Below, piece after piece: positions 8,662 through 18,834 of a DNA stretch of 64,000 nucleotides. The stretch covers positions 16,721 to 80,720 of the forward strand of contig DATMGK010000054.1 in the NCBI GenBank assembly GCA_035555595.1, written 5' to 3'. How positions within the stretch are numbered: the first letter of the stretch is position 1; each line of letters begins with the position of its first letter. This DNA is from Croceibacterium_A sp035555595. GTDB taxonomy: Bacteria; Pseudomonadota; Alphaproteobacteria; Sphingomonadales; Sphingomonadaceae. Under the pieces are notes generated by a model, which was given only the letters and a program-made list of their open reading frames with translations, had not been told where the DNA came from and made no database searches. The translations under genes were made by a program, and so were the position numbers.

Positions 8662-9324
8662 TCAGGCGCTGAGAACGCGACGCTGACCGCCCTCGTTCCG
8701 GGTGGGGGCTGCCTCCTGTCCATAAGGCTGAAGTTGCAGCGCCAGCCGTGCCAGGCCTTCGAGCGTCAGGGATTCCTGAAAAATGACGCCGTGGCTTGCC
8801 CCCTTCCGCCAGCAGACGTGGGTGCGACGCGGCGCGCTTTCGGGAAATTCGAGGTTCAGCGGCGCCCGGCGCGCAACGGTGCGCGCGCTTTCGATACACG
8901 CCCCCTCCTGCGACAGGTCGGCCAGCATCGCCGGGCCGGATTCGCCATCCGCCGTTATCCATACCGGGTGAGAAATCCTCAGCCGTATCGCCCGCCCGTC
9001 CGTGGGGCAGCTTTCGGAAACGAACGCTGCGGTATCGATGCGCGAGGAGAAGCGATATCCGGCGTAATCCCCGTCGATCCAGCGCCGCTCAACCGCATAG
9101 AGCGCCCCGTTCGCCAGTTCGAGGAACATGTGCCCTTCCGGCGGATGGGCATGGAACAGCCGCAGCCGCACGCCGCTTTCCGACACGTCGTGAATGACGC
9201 AAAGGTATTCGCCATCGTGACAGCGCAGCTTGGCCACGCGCAGCATCAGCCTCTTGCGGGCATCCTGGCGGTATTCCGCCCCCGGCCTGCCCGCTCGTGC
9301 GCCCAGTTCCACTTCCGTCAGCAT
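8662..9324 (-). CDS. Tandem PilZ-domain protein
   Basis: The 220-residue protein holds two PilZ-like units. The first starts with RQDARKRLMLRV, followed by IHDVSESGVRLRL. The second starts with DGRAIRLRISHPVW, followed by LADLSQEGACIES and ends around THVCWRKGASHGVIF. The first has a good RxxxR motif, while the second is weaker, which fits a receptor pair where only one half binds c-di-GMP. ATG 9324 has GGGGGGT 5 bases upstream; an ATG at 9363 lacks a ribosome site. It is divergent from serS across 160 bases. The target is not known. Confidence 0.75.
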   Translation of the reverse strand: MLTEVELGARAGRPGAEYRQDARKRLMLRVAKLRCHDGEYLCVIHDVSESGVRLRLFHAHPPEGHMFLELANGALYAVERRWIDGDYAGYRFSSRIDTAAFVSESCPTDGRAIRLRISHPVWITADGESGPAMLADLSQEGACIESARTVARRAPLNLEFPESAPRRTHVCWRKGASHGVIFQESLTLEGLARLALQLQPYGQEAAPTRNEGGQRRVLSA

Positions 9325-9484
9325 CTTTACCCCCCGGTTCGCGCGAAGCAGCCGCAGCGGCATCGCATGGTTAACCGGTGCTACACCGCGAAAGTTAACA
9401 ATCAGCAATCGGCGATCGATGGGGGCCGCGGCAGGGCGTGCAGCCCGCTTGCCAGCCGCACAGGACCAGCATAGTGCCCTGCCC

Positions 9485-10765
9485 ATGCATGACTTGCGCG
9501 CCATTCGCGAAAACCCCCAGAGTTTCGACGCCGGAATCGGCCGACGCGGGCTGGAACCGGTTTCAACCGCGATCCTCAACCTTGACGAACGCCGGCGTGA
9601 GGCCGCCACCCGCGCTCAGGAGGCGCAGGCCCGGCGCAATGAAGCTTCGAAGCTGATCGGCGCGGCCATGGGCAAGGGCGATACCGCCACGGCCGAGGCG
9701 TTGAAGGCGGAAGTCGCCACGCTGAAGGACACTCTTCCCGCATTGGAGGACGAAGGCCGCCATCTGGGGACGGAGCTGGACAACCTCCTTTCCACCCTGC
9801 CCAACATCCCCGCCGAAGACGTGCCGGAAGGCGAGGACGAGGAAGGCAATGTCGAGGTAAGCCGCTGGGGCCAGCCGCGCGATTTCGCCTTCACGCCTCG
9901 TGAGCATGCAGACCTGGGTCCACCGCTTGGGCTGGATTTCGAAACCGGCGCGGCGATGAGCGGCGCGCGCTTCACGTTCCTGCGCGGCCAGATGGCCCGA
10001 CTGCAACGCGCGCTGGGCCAGTTCATGCTGGACCTGCAAACGCAGCAGCGCGGCTATACCGAATGCGCCCCGCCCCTGCTGGTGCGGGACGAGGCCGTGT
10101 TCGGCACCGGGCAATTGCCGAAATTCGCCGATGACCTGTTCCGCACCGGGGATGGCCGCTGGCTGATCCCCACGGCAGAGGTCAGCCTGACCAATTCCGT
10201 CCGTGACCAGATCATCGACGACGTTTCGCAGCCTATCCGCCTGACCGCCCTGACCCCCTGTTTCCGCAGCGAAGCGGGCGCGGCGGGCAAGGATACGCGC
10301 GGCTTCATCCGCCAGCACCAGTTCGAAAAAGTAGAACTGGTGGCGATCTGCCGTCCGGAGGATTGGCAGGCGGAACATGACCACATGATCCGTTCGGCGG
10401 AACTGGTGCTGGAAACGCTGGGCCTGCCCTATCGCAAGCTGCTGCTCTGCGCGGGCGATATGGGGGCAACGGCGAAGAAGACCTTCGATCTGGAAGTCTG
10501 GCTGCCCGGCCAGCAGGCTTATCGAGAGATCAGTTCTGTCAGCTGGTGCGGCGATTATCAGGCGCGGCGGATGAATGCGCGCTATCGGCCCGAAGGGCAG
10601 AAGGGCACCGCCTTCGTTCATACGTTGAACGGGTCCGGCCTCGCCGTAGGGCGGACACTGGTGGCAGTGCTGGAGAACGGGCAGCAGGAAGATGGCAGCG
10701 TCACCCTGCCCCCCGCGCTGGTGCCTTACATGGGTGGGATCGATCGGCTGGTGCCGCTGGCCTGA
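9485..10765 (+). CDS. serS: Seryl-tRNA synthetase
   Basis: This is a 426-residue class II synthetase that charges tRNA-Ser (and tRNA-Sec where present). The N-terminal ~100 residues form the long coiled-coil arm (MHDLRAIRENPQSFDAG onward). The catalytic core has motif 2 around FRSEAGAAGKDTRGFIRQHQF (Arg in FRSE, Arg in TRGF) and motif 3 in GSGLAVGRTLVAVLEN. TAEVSLTN is the serine-site TxE motif. Length is the family norm. The start at ATG 9485 gives the conserved MHDLRAIR beginning. Its stop overlaps the surE start (TGATG). Confidence 0.97.
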   Translation: MHDLRAIRENPQSFDAGIGRRGLEPVSTAILNLDERRREAATRAQEAQARRNEASKLIGAAMGKGDTATAEALKAEVATLKDTLPALEDEGRHLGTELDNLLSTLPNIPAEDVPEGEDEEGNVEVSRWGQPRDFAFTPREHADLGPPLGLDFETGAAMSGARFTFLRGQMARLQRALGQFMLDLQTQQRGYTECAPPLLVRDEAVFGTGQLPKFADDLFRTGDGRWLIPTAEVSLTNSVRDQIIDDVSQPIRLTALTPCFRSEAGAAGKDTRGFIRQHQFEKVELVAICRPEDWQAEHDHMIRSAELVLETLGLPYRKLLLCAGDMGATAKKTFDLEVWLPGQQAYREISSVSWCGDYQARRMNARYRPEGQKGTAFVHTLNGSGLAVGRTLVAVLENGQQEDGSVTLPPALVPYMGGIDRLVPLA

Positions 10766-11517
10766 TGCGCATCCTGCTGACCAACGACGACGGCATCCAC
10801 GCCCCCGGCATGGCGGTGCTGGAAGCGATCGCCGCCCGGCTTTCGGATGACGTATGGGTCTGCGCCCCGTCAGAGGAGAATTCCGGCGCTGGCCATTCGC
10901 TGACGTTGCACATGCCGGTGCGCCTGCAACAGCACGGCGAACGGCGCTTCTCCGTCACCGGCACGCCGACCGACGCGGTGAATCTGGCGCTGCGGAAACT
11001 CTTTGCCGACCGCGCGCCCGATCTGGTGCTCTCCGGCGTCAACAACGGCGAAAACCTCGCCGACGACGTTACTTATTCGGGCACCGTTTCCGCGGCGATG
11101 GAAGGGGCGCTGGCCGGCATTCCCGCCGTGGCGCTGAGTCAGGCAATGCGTGATTCCGGTAACGGCTTTTCCGCCGCCGAAGGCTGGGCCGCGAAGGTGC
11201 TGGCCCCGCTGCTGGATATGCAGATAGCGCGGCGCACGGTGATCAACGTCAACTTCCCCGCGCTTCCCGCCGATGCGGTGCGCGGCGTTCGGGTGGTTCG
11301 GCAGGGTTTCCACGATTACGGGCGCGGATCGCTGACCGAAGGGACCGATCCCCGCGGGCGGCCATACTATTGGTTCGGGTTGCAGGACATCGAACATACG
11401 CTTGACCACGGCACCGATCTGGAAGCCGTGAACGAAGGTTTCGTGTCGATCACCCCGCTGCAACTCGATCTTACCCATCACGCCTCTATCGGCACACTGG
11501 CAGAGGCTTACGAATGA
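10765..11517 (+). CDS. surE: 5'/3'-nucleotidase SurE
   Basis: This is a 250-residue survival protein that dephosphorylates nucleoside monophosphates with a divalent metal. The metal site is visible as TNDDG (Asp8, Asp9), the Ser in EENSGAGHS, and Asn in SGVNNGENLADD. GTPTDAVNLAL is also typical. It starts inside the serS stop codon (TGATG), so the two are coupled. In many proteobacteria surE is followed by pcm; here a K+ channel gene takes that place. Confidence 0.96.
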   Translation: MRILLTNDDGIHAPGMAVLEAIAARLSDDVWVCAPSEENSGAGHSLTLHMPVRLQQHGERRFSVTGTPTDAVNLALRKLFADRAPDLVLSGVNNGENLADDVTYSGTVSAAMEGALAGIPAVALSQAMRDSGNGFSAAEGWAAKVLAPLLDMQIARRTVINVNFPALPADAVRGVRVVRQGFHDYGRGSLTEGTDPRGRPYYWFGLQDIEHTLDHGTDLEAVNEGFVSITPLQLDLTHHASIGTLAEAYE

Positions 11518-11534
11518 TCGGGGGCGGCTGAACG

Positions 11535-12602
11535 ATGAGCCTGCCCAGCAGCGGATGGCGGCGTCAGATCGAAGTGGTCGGCACGCGTCCGTTCGCACCG
11601 TTGCGGCGGGCCATCAAGGTGCCGGTGTGGGGCGATCTGGGCCTGCGGCTGGGCGCGGCGCTGATACTCGTTTTCGTGGTCGTGCTGATCCACTGGTTCC
11701 AGCGCGATGGGCTGGTCGATCATGCCGATGGCCATGTCAGCTTTCTGGATGTCGTCTATTTCACGATGATCTCGGTCACCACGACCGGGTTTGGCGACAT
11801 CACGCCCGTCAGCAACGGCGCGCGGCTGGTGGAAGCGATCGTGGTCACGCCGATCCGCATCGCGGTGCTCTTCATCTTTGTCGGCGCCGCCTATAACTTC
11901 GTCATCAAGCGCGGTTGGGAGAGGTGGCGCATGGCGCGCATCCAGAAACAGCTTTCGAATCATGTCGTCGTCGTCGGCTATGGCGTTTCCGGATCGGAGG
12001 CGGTGAACGAACTGATCGAACGCGGCACCGAACCGCACTGCATCGTGGTGATGGACCCCAATGCCCAGCGGCTGAAACTGGCCGAACAGATCGGCTGCAA
12101 CGTGATCCAGGGCGATGGCAGCCGCGATGACGATCTGCGCGCGGTGCGGATCGACCGGGCCAGAACGGTGCTGGTTTCCGCCGGGCGTGACGATTCCTCC
12201 ATCCTGATCGTGCTCACGGCGCGGCATCTGGCGCCCAAGGTGCCTATCACCGTGGTCGTTCGGGCAGAGGATAACGAGTTGCTGGCCCGTCAGGCCGGTG
12301 CCGACAACGTCATCAATCCGGTGCGCTTTACCGGCCTGTTGCTGGCGGGAAGCGCACAGGGCCTGCATATCGCCGACTACCTCGCCGACCTCGCTTCAGT
12401 TAGCGGCAAGGTACAACTGATCGAACGCCCGGTGCTGCCTGAGGAAATCGGCAGGTCGCTGGGCGAACTGGCTACCGACGGGCAGGGCCTGCGCGTCTAT
12501 CGCGATGGCATTGCACTGGGTTTCTGGGAACCGGAAGTGCGCGTGTTGCGAGAGGGTGACGTGATCGTGGAGATCCGTCCGACAATAGAAAACGAGACCT
12601 GA
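11535..12602 (+). CDS. Potassium channel with RCK/TrkA-N domain
   Basis: The protein has 355 residues. A first membrane helix is at about 37-55 (LGAALILVFVVVLIHWF), a pore loop carries the K+ selectivity filter TTTGFGD at residues 82-88, and a second helix is at about 101-121. A cytoplasmic Rossmann RCK domain begins VVVVGYGVSGSEAV (about 143) with the GxGxxG nucleotide motif. A TrkA-C-like tail follows. This is the MthK-like one-pore design that forms tetramers in the inner membrane, gated by ligand at the RCK ring. ATG 11535 follows surE by 17 bases. The ligand cannot be told from the sequence. Confidence 0.9.
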   Translation: MSLPSSGWRRQIEVVGTRPFAPLRRAIKVPVWGDLGLRLGAALILVFVVVLIHWFQRDGLVDHADGHVSFLDVVYFTMISVTTTGFGDITPVSNGARLVEAIVVTPIRIAVLFIFVGAAYNFVIKRGWERWRMARIQKQLSNHVVVVGYGVSGSEAVNELIERGTEPHCIVVMDPNAQRLKLAEQIGCNVIQGDGSRDDDLRAVRIDRARTVLVSAGRDDSSILIVLTARHLAPKVPITVVVRAEDNELLARQAGADNVINPVRFTGLLLAGSAQGLHIADYLADLASVSGKVQLIERPVLPEEIGRSLGELATDGQGLRVYRDGIALGFWEPEVRVLREGDVIVEIRPTIENET

Positions 12603-12605
12603 TCC

Positions 12606-13436
12606 ATGAACTCTGTACGCACCCCCCAGGGACTGATGTTCGATCTGGACGGGACGCTGATCCTGTCGGACCGCAAGCTGGGCGGATACACCGCCATTCC
12701 CGGCGCGGCAGAGGCGCTGGCGGCACTGGACGATCGCGGTATCCCGTGGATCGCGATGACCAACGGCAGCGCCTATCCCGCCAGCGTTCAGGCCCCTCGC
12801 CTGCGCGCCGTGGGGCTGCCGGTGCGTGACGAACGCCTGTTCACGCCCAACAGCGTGGCAGCACGCGCCATGGTCGACCGGGGATATAACCGGGTGCTTG
12901 TTCTGGGCACGCAGGGCGTGGCTGACGCTCTGGCCGAAGCGGGCGTATCCTGCGTTCTGCCCGATGACGAAGCCGCGCATGAAACCGACGCCGTCTATGT
13001 CGCGTGGCATCCGGAATGTTCGATGCCGCATATCCATCTGGCGTGTGAGCGTGTGCTGGACGGGGCGGCTTTCCTCACCGCTTCGGACGTGCCGTTCTTC
13101 GCCACGAAGGACGGGCGCAGCTTCGGCTATTCCTGCGCGATCAACGGCGCGGTGGCGCGGGTGACCGGCGTGGAGCCGGAACCTTGCGGCAAACCCAGCG
13201 CCCTGGCCTTGCGGCTGGTGGCGGAACAACTGGGCGTGGCCGAAACCGATGTCGGCGTAGTGGGTGACGATGCCGTGGCCGAAATGCAGATGGCCCGCGC
13301 AGGCGGCGCGATCGGCATCGCGGTCGCCAGCGGATCGACCAGCCGCGCGGAATGGGCGGCCCAACCGCCTGCCCGCGCGCCGCATGTGGTAATCGACAGC
13401 GTGGCCGATTTGCTCTCGGACGGCTTTCTGGGCTAG
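12606..13436 (+). CDS. HAD-superfamily phosphatase, NagD-like
   Basis: The 276-residue protein has HAD motif I FDLDGTL (Asp13, Asp15), motif II in AMTNGS, a Lys-containing motif near CGKPSALAL and motif IV VVGDDAVAE. The AMTNGSAYPAS segment and the cap placed between motifs II and III fit class IIA (NagD/PGP-like) phosphatases; I recall a similar alphaproteobacterial subfamily of unknown substrate. It begins 3 bases after the K+ channel stop, so it is probably in the same operon. Substrate unknown. Confidence 0.85.
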   Translation: MNSVRTPQGLMFDLDGTLILSDRKLGGYTAIPGAAEALAALDDRGIPWIAMTNGSAYPASVQAPRLRAVGLPVRDERLFTPNSVAARAMVDRGYNRVLVLGTQGVADALAEAGVSCVLPDDEAAHETDAVYVAWHPECSMPHIHLACERVLDGAAFLTASDVPFFATKDGRSFGYSCAINGAVARVTGVEPEPCGKPSALALRLVAEQLGVAETDVGVVGDDAVAEMQMARAGGAIGIAVASGSTSRAEWAAQPPARAPHVVIDSVADLLSDGFLG

Positions 13437-13465
13437 TTGCTTGTGAAACCTTCCGGGGAGCCTGA

Positions 13466-13892
13466 ATGAAGCTCGGCCGTCTCAATCACGTCGGCGTGGC
13501 AGCACCCGATCTGCCCGCCGCGATCCGCTTCTGGCGCGAAGTCATGGGCGCCGCCGTGGTGACGGAACCGTTCGACATGCCTGAACAGGGCGTCCGCGTT
13601 TGCTTCGTGGAAACGCCGGGCGCGGACGGTGCGGCTGGCACCCAGATCGAATTGCTGGCCCCGCTTTCCGCCGATTCACCCATTTCCGCTTTTCTGGAAC
13701 GCAACCCACTGGGCGGGCAGCATCATCTGGCATTCGAGGTGCCGGATATCGCGGCGGCACGGACGAAATTCGAAGCGGCCGGCAAGCGCATTCTCGGCCC
13801 CACGCGGATCGGCGCGCATGGCACGCCGGTGTTCTTCGTCCATCCAAAGGACATGGGCGGCGTACTGACGGAGATCATGGAAACTCCGGCAC

Positions 13893-13900
<8 letters not shown>
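13466..13900 (+). CDS. mce: Methylmalonyl-CoA epimerase
   Basis: The product has 144 residues and is a vicinal-oxygen-chelate protein. It converts (S)- to (R)-methylmalonyl-CoA for the mutase. Metal ligands are visible: His8 in LNHVGVA, a Gln/Glu in TQIELL, His in GQHHLAFEV and Glu in LTEIME near the end. GTPVFFVHPKDMGG is typical. A GGGGAG ribosome site precedes ATG 13466. The last 8 bases overlap the mutase gene, which supports the assignment. Confidence 0.94.
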
Positions 13901-16057
<2,157 letters not shown>

Positions 16058-16061
<4 letters not shown>

Positions 16062-17068
16062 GCAACAATGCCATCCGCACCGACTGGACCCGCGCTGAAA
16101 TCGCCGCGCTGTTCGACCTGCCGTTCACCGAACTGGTCTTCCGCGCCGCTGCGGTCCACCGCACCCATCATGCAGCAGACGAGGTGCAGCTCTGCACGCT
16201 GCTTTCCATCAAGACCGGCGGCTGCGCGGAGGATTGCGGCTATTGCTCGCAGAGCGCCAGCGCGGACAGCGGCGTGAAAGCCACCAAGCTGATGGAAGTG
16301 CAGCAAGTGCTGCAACGCGCTGCCCAAGCCAGGGACGCGGGAAGCCAGCGGTTCTGCATGGGTGCGGCGTGGCGCAATCCCAAGGATCGGGACATGCCCG
16401 CGATCGTGGAGATCGTGAAGGGCGTGCGGGCCATGGGGCTGGAAACCTGCATGACGCTGGGGATGCTCACCTCGAAACAGGCTGACATGCTGGCCGATGC
16501 GGGGCTGGATTACTACAACCACAACATCGACACCGGGCCGGAATATTACGAGCGTGTCGTGTCCACCCGCACGATGGAAGACCGGCTCGACACCTTGGGC
16601 AACGTGCGCGCCGCGGGCATCAACGTCTGCTCCGGCGGGATCGTGGGCATGGGCGAAACGCGTGAAGACCGCGTGGGGTTCGTCCACACGCTCGCCACCC
16701 TGCCCCGCCATCCGGAAAGCGTGCCCGTGAATGCGCTGGTGCCGGTGAAGGGAACCGTGCTGGGCGACATGCTGGCCGATACGCCGCTGGCGAAGATCGA
16801 CGACATAGAGTTCGTCCGTACCGTGGCCGTGGCCCGTATCGCCATCCCGCGCAGCATGGTGCGCCTTTCAGCGGGGCGCGAGAGCATGAGCGACGCCACG
16901 CAGGCTCTGTGCTTCCTTGCAGGCGCGAATTCCATCTTCACCGGCGACAAGCTGCTGACCGCGCCCAATGCGGGCGACGATAGCGATGCCGCCCTGTTCG
17001 CCCGTCTGGGCCTGCGACCGATGGAAAGCGAAGAGCCTATGCGCGCAGAACAGGTGGCTGCGGAGTGA
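16058..17068 (+). CDS. bioB: Biotin synthase
   Basis: This 336-residue radical-SAM enzyme inserts sulfur into dethiobiotin. The 4Fe-4S motif CAEDCGYC gives Cys56, Cys60 and Cys63, matching E. coli BioB spacing. CSGGIVGMGE and RLSAGRE (the Arg that holds the 2Fe-2S cluster) are visible. It overlaps the mutase stop (ATGA) and lies 1.8 kb upstream of the biotin-dependent PccA gene. Other bio genes are absent, so here it is linked to propionyl-CoA use instead of a bio operon. Confidence 0.96.
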
Positions 17069-17487
17069 CACCGTCTCCCTCCCGTCAGTTGGGATTGGTC
17101 GCGCTGGCTTTCCTGTTCACGCCTGCCAGCGCCAGCGAACCCGCCAATCAATGTGACGATCCGCAAACGCAGCAGGCGATGAACATGTGCGCCGCGCGCG
17201 ATTTCGAGGCTTCGGATGCGGCGTTAAACGAACAATGGGCCGAAACCGTCGCGGTCCAAAAGGCGCGCGACGAGGATGTAGATCGCGAATACGACAGACA
17301 GCCCGGCTACTACGAAACGCTGCTGGAAGGGCAACGGCTGTGGCTGAAGTTTCGCGACGCCCAGTGCCTTTCGGAAAGCTTCATGGCACGCGGCGGATCT
17401 ATGCAGCCAATGCTCCACGCCTTCTGCATGACCCATCTGACCGAACTGCGTATCCAGCAGTTGCGCGATCTCACCCGCGAGAACTAG
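17065..17487 (+). CDS. Secreted LprI-family (DUF1311-like) protein, possible lysozyme inhibitor
   Basis: The 140-residue protein has a signal peptide ending around SASASEP (about residue 25). Four cysteines are visible (C in NQCDD, NMCAAR, AQCLSES and AFCMTH), with the pattern of the LprI/DUF1311 family, whose mycobacterial member LprI inhibits lysozyme. The YETLLEGQRLWLKFRDAQC stretch is a typical core. The GTG start overlaps the bioB stop (GTGA). Function in this metabolic operon is unclear; it may only share the transcript. Confidence 0.75.
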   Translation: MTPSPSRQLGLVALAFLFTPASASEPANQCDDPQTQQAMNMCAARDFEASDAALNEQWAETVAVQKARDEDVDREYDRQPGYYETLLEGQRLWLKFRDAQCLSESFMARGGSMQPMLHAFCMTHLTELRIQQLRDLTREN

Positions 17488-17516
17488 GGTCGGGCAAGAA
17501 TCGACGAGAGGACGAT

Positions 17517-18815
17517 ATGACCGACACTACTCCGCCCGCGAAGCTGGATACGCTGACGATCCACGCGGGCACCGCCCCTGATCCCACCACCAAGGCGCGG
17601 ATCACGCCGATCTATCAGACGGCCAGCTATGTGTTCGACGATGCCGACCATGCCGCGCGCCTGTTCGCGCTGCAGGAATTCGGCAATATCTACACCCGCA
17701 TCATGAACCCCACCAACGCGGCGCTGGAAGGCAAGATCGCCGCGCTGGAAGGCGGCGTTGGGGCCCTCGCGGTGGCATCCGGACACGCTGCCCAGTTCCT
17801 GGCATTCCACACCCTGATGGAAACCGGCTGCAACATCGTAGCCGCGCGCAAGCTCTATGGCGGATCGCTCAACCAGATTGGCGAGAGCTTCAAGAAATTC
17901 GGCTGGGAAGCGCGGTTCGTCGATGCCGATGATCCCGCCAACGTCGCTGCCGCCATCGATGAAAAGACCCGCGTGGTCTTTATCGAAAGCCTCGCCAACC
18001 CCGGCGGCGTGATCCAGGATATCGCCGCTATCGCCAAGGTCGCGCACGACGCGGGCGTGCCGCTGATGGTCGACAACACAATGGCCACCCCGATGCTGTG
18101 CCGACCGATAGAACACGGCGCGGACATCGTCGTTCATTCGACAACGAAGTTCCTGAACGGGCACGGCAATTCAATCGGCGGCGTGATCGTGGATGGCGGC
18201 AAGTTCGATTGGGCCGCGTCCGACAAGTTCCCGACGATGAGCGCGCCGAACGCATCCTATCACGGCGCGGTACTGACCGATGCGCTGGCCCCTGTCGGCC
18301 CGATCGCTTTCATCATCGCGTGCCGCGTACTGGGGCTGCGCGATCTCGGCCCGGCGATGGCGCCAATGAACGCCTTCCTTACGCTGACCGGGATGGAAAC
18401 GCTGGCGCTGCGGATGGAGCGGCATTGCAGCAACGCGCTGGCGCTCGCCAAATGGCTGAAGGCACATCCGAAGGTAAGCTGGGTATCCTATGCCGGGCTG
18501 GAGGGTGATCCCTATTACGCGCTGGCTCAGCAGTATCTGGGCGGCAAGGGCGGCTCGGTTTTCACCTTCGGCCTGAAGGGCGGATACGAAGCAGGCGTGA
18601 AGCTGGTATCCTCCGCAAAGCTGTTCAGCCATCTCGCCAATCTTGGCGACACGCGGTCACTGATCATCCACCCCGCCTCCACCACCCACAGCCAACTTTC
18701 GGAAGAAGAACTGGTGCGTGCAGGCGCCGGGCCGGACGTGGTGCGCCTGTCCATTGGTATCGAGCATATCGACGATATCATCGCCGACCTCAGTCAGGCG
18801 CTGGACCAGGTATGA
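17517..18815 (+). CDS. metY: O-acetylhomoserine sulfhydrylase
   Basis: The 432-residue PLP enzyme uses O-acetylhomoserine and sulfide (or methanethiol) to make homocysteine or methionine. PLP lysine Lys211 is in HSTTKFLNGHG. Other family marks are NIYTRIMNPTN, ASGHAAQFLA and the C-terminal HPASTTHSQL. Length is that of the MetY branch, longer than MetB/MetC (~390). ATG 17517 has GAGAGG upstream. I see no SAM-II riboswitch in the 29-base gap. It is followed closely by the carboxylase gene. Confidence 0.94.
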   Translation: MTDTTPPAKLDTLTIHAGTAPDPTTKARITPIYQTASYVFDDADHAARLFALQEFGNIYTRIMNPTNAALEGKIAALEGGVGALAVASGHAAQFLAFHTLMETGCNIVAARKLYGGSLNQIGESFKKFGWEARFVDADDPANVAAAIDEKTRVVFIESLANPGGVIQDIAAIAKVAHDAGVPLMVDNTMATPMLCRPIEHGADIVVHSTTKFLNGHGNSIGGVIVDGGKFDWAASDKFPTMSAPNASYHGAVLTDALAPVGPIAFIIACRVLGLRDLGPAMAPMNAFLTLTGMETLALRMERHCSNALALAKWLKAHPKVSWVSYAGLEGDPYYALAQQYLGGKGGSVFTFGLKGGYEAGVKLVSSAKLFSHLANLGDTRSLIIHPASTTHSQLSEEELVRAGAGPDVVRLSIGIEHIDDIIADLSQALDQV

Positions 18816-18834
18816 TCGCGATGCGGCGCTGCTG

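Noticed and set aside
17488..17516. SAM-II riboswitch before metY
   Set aside because: The gap is 29 bases and no SAM-II-like pseudoknot sequence was seen there or in the end of the preceding gene.
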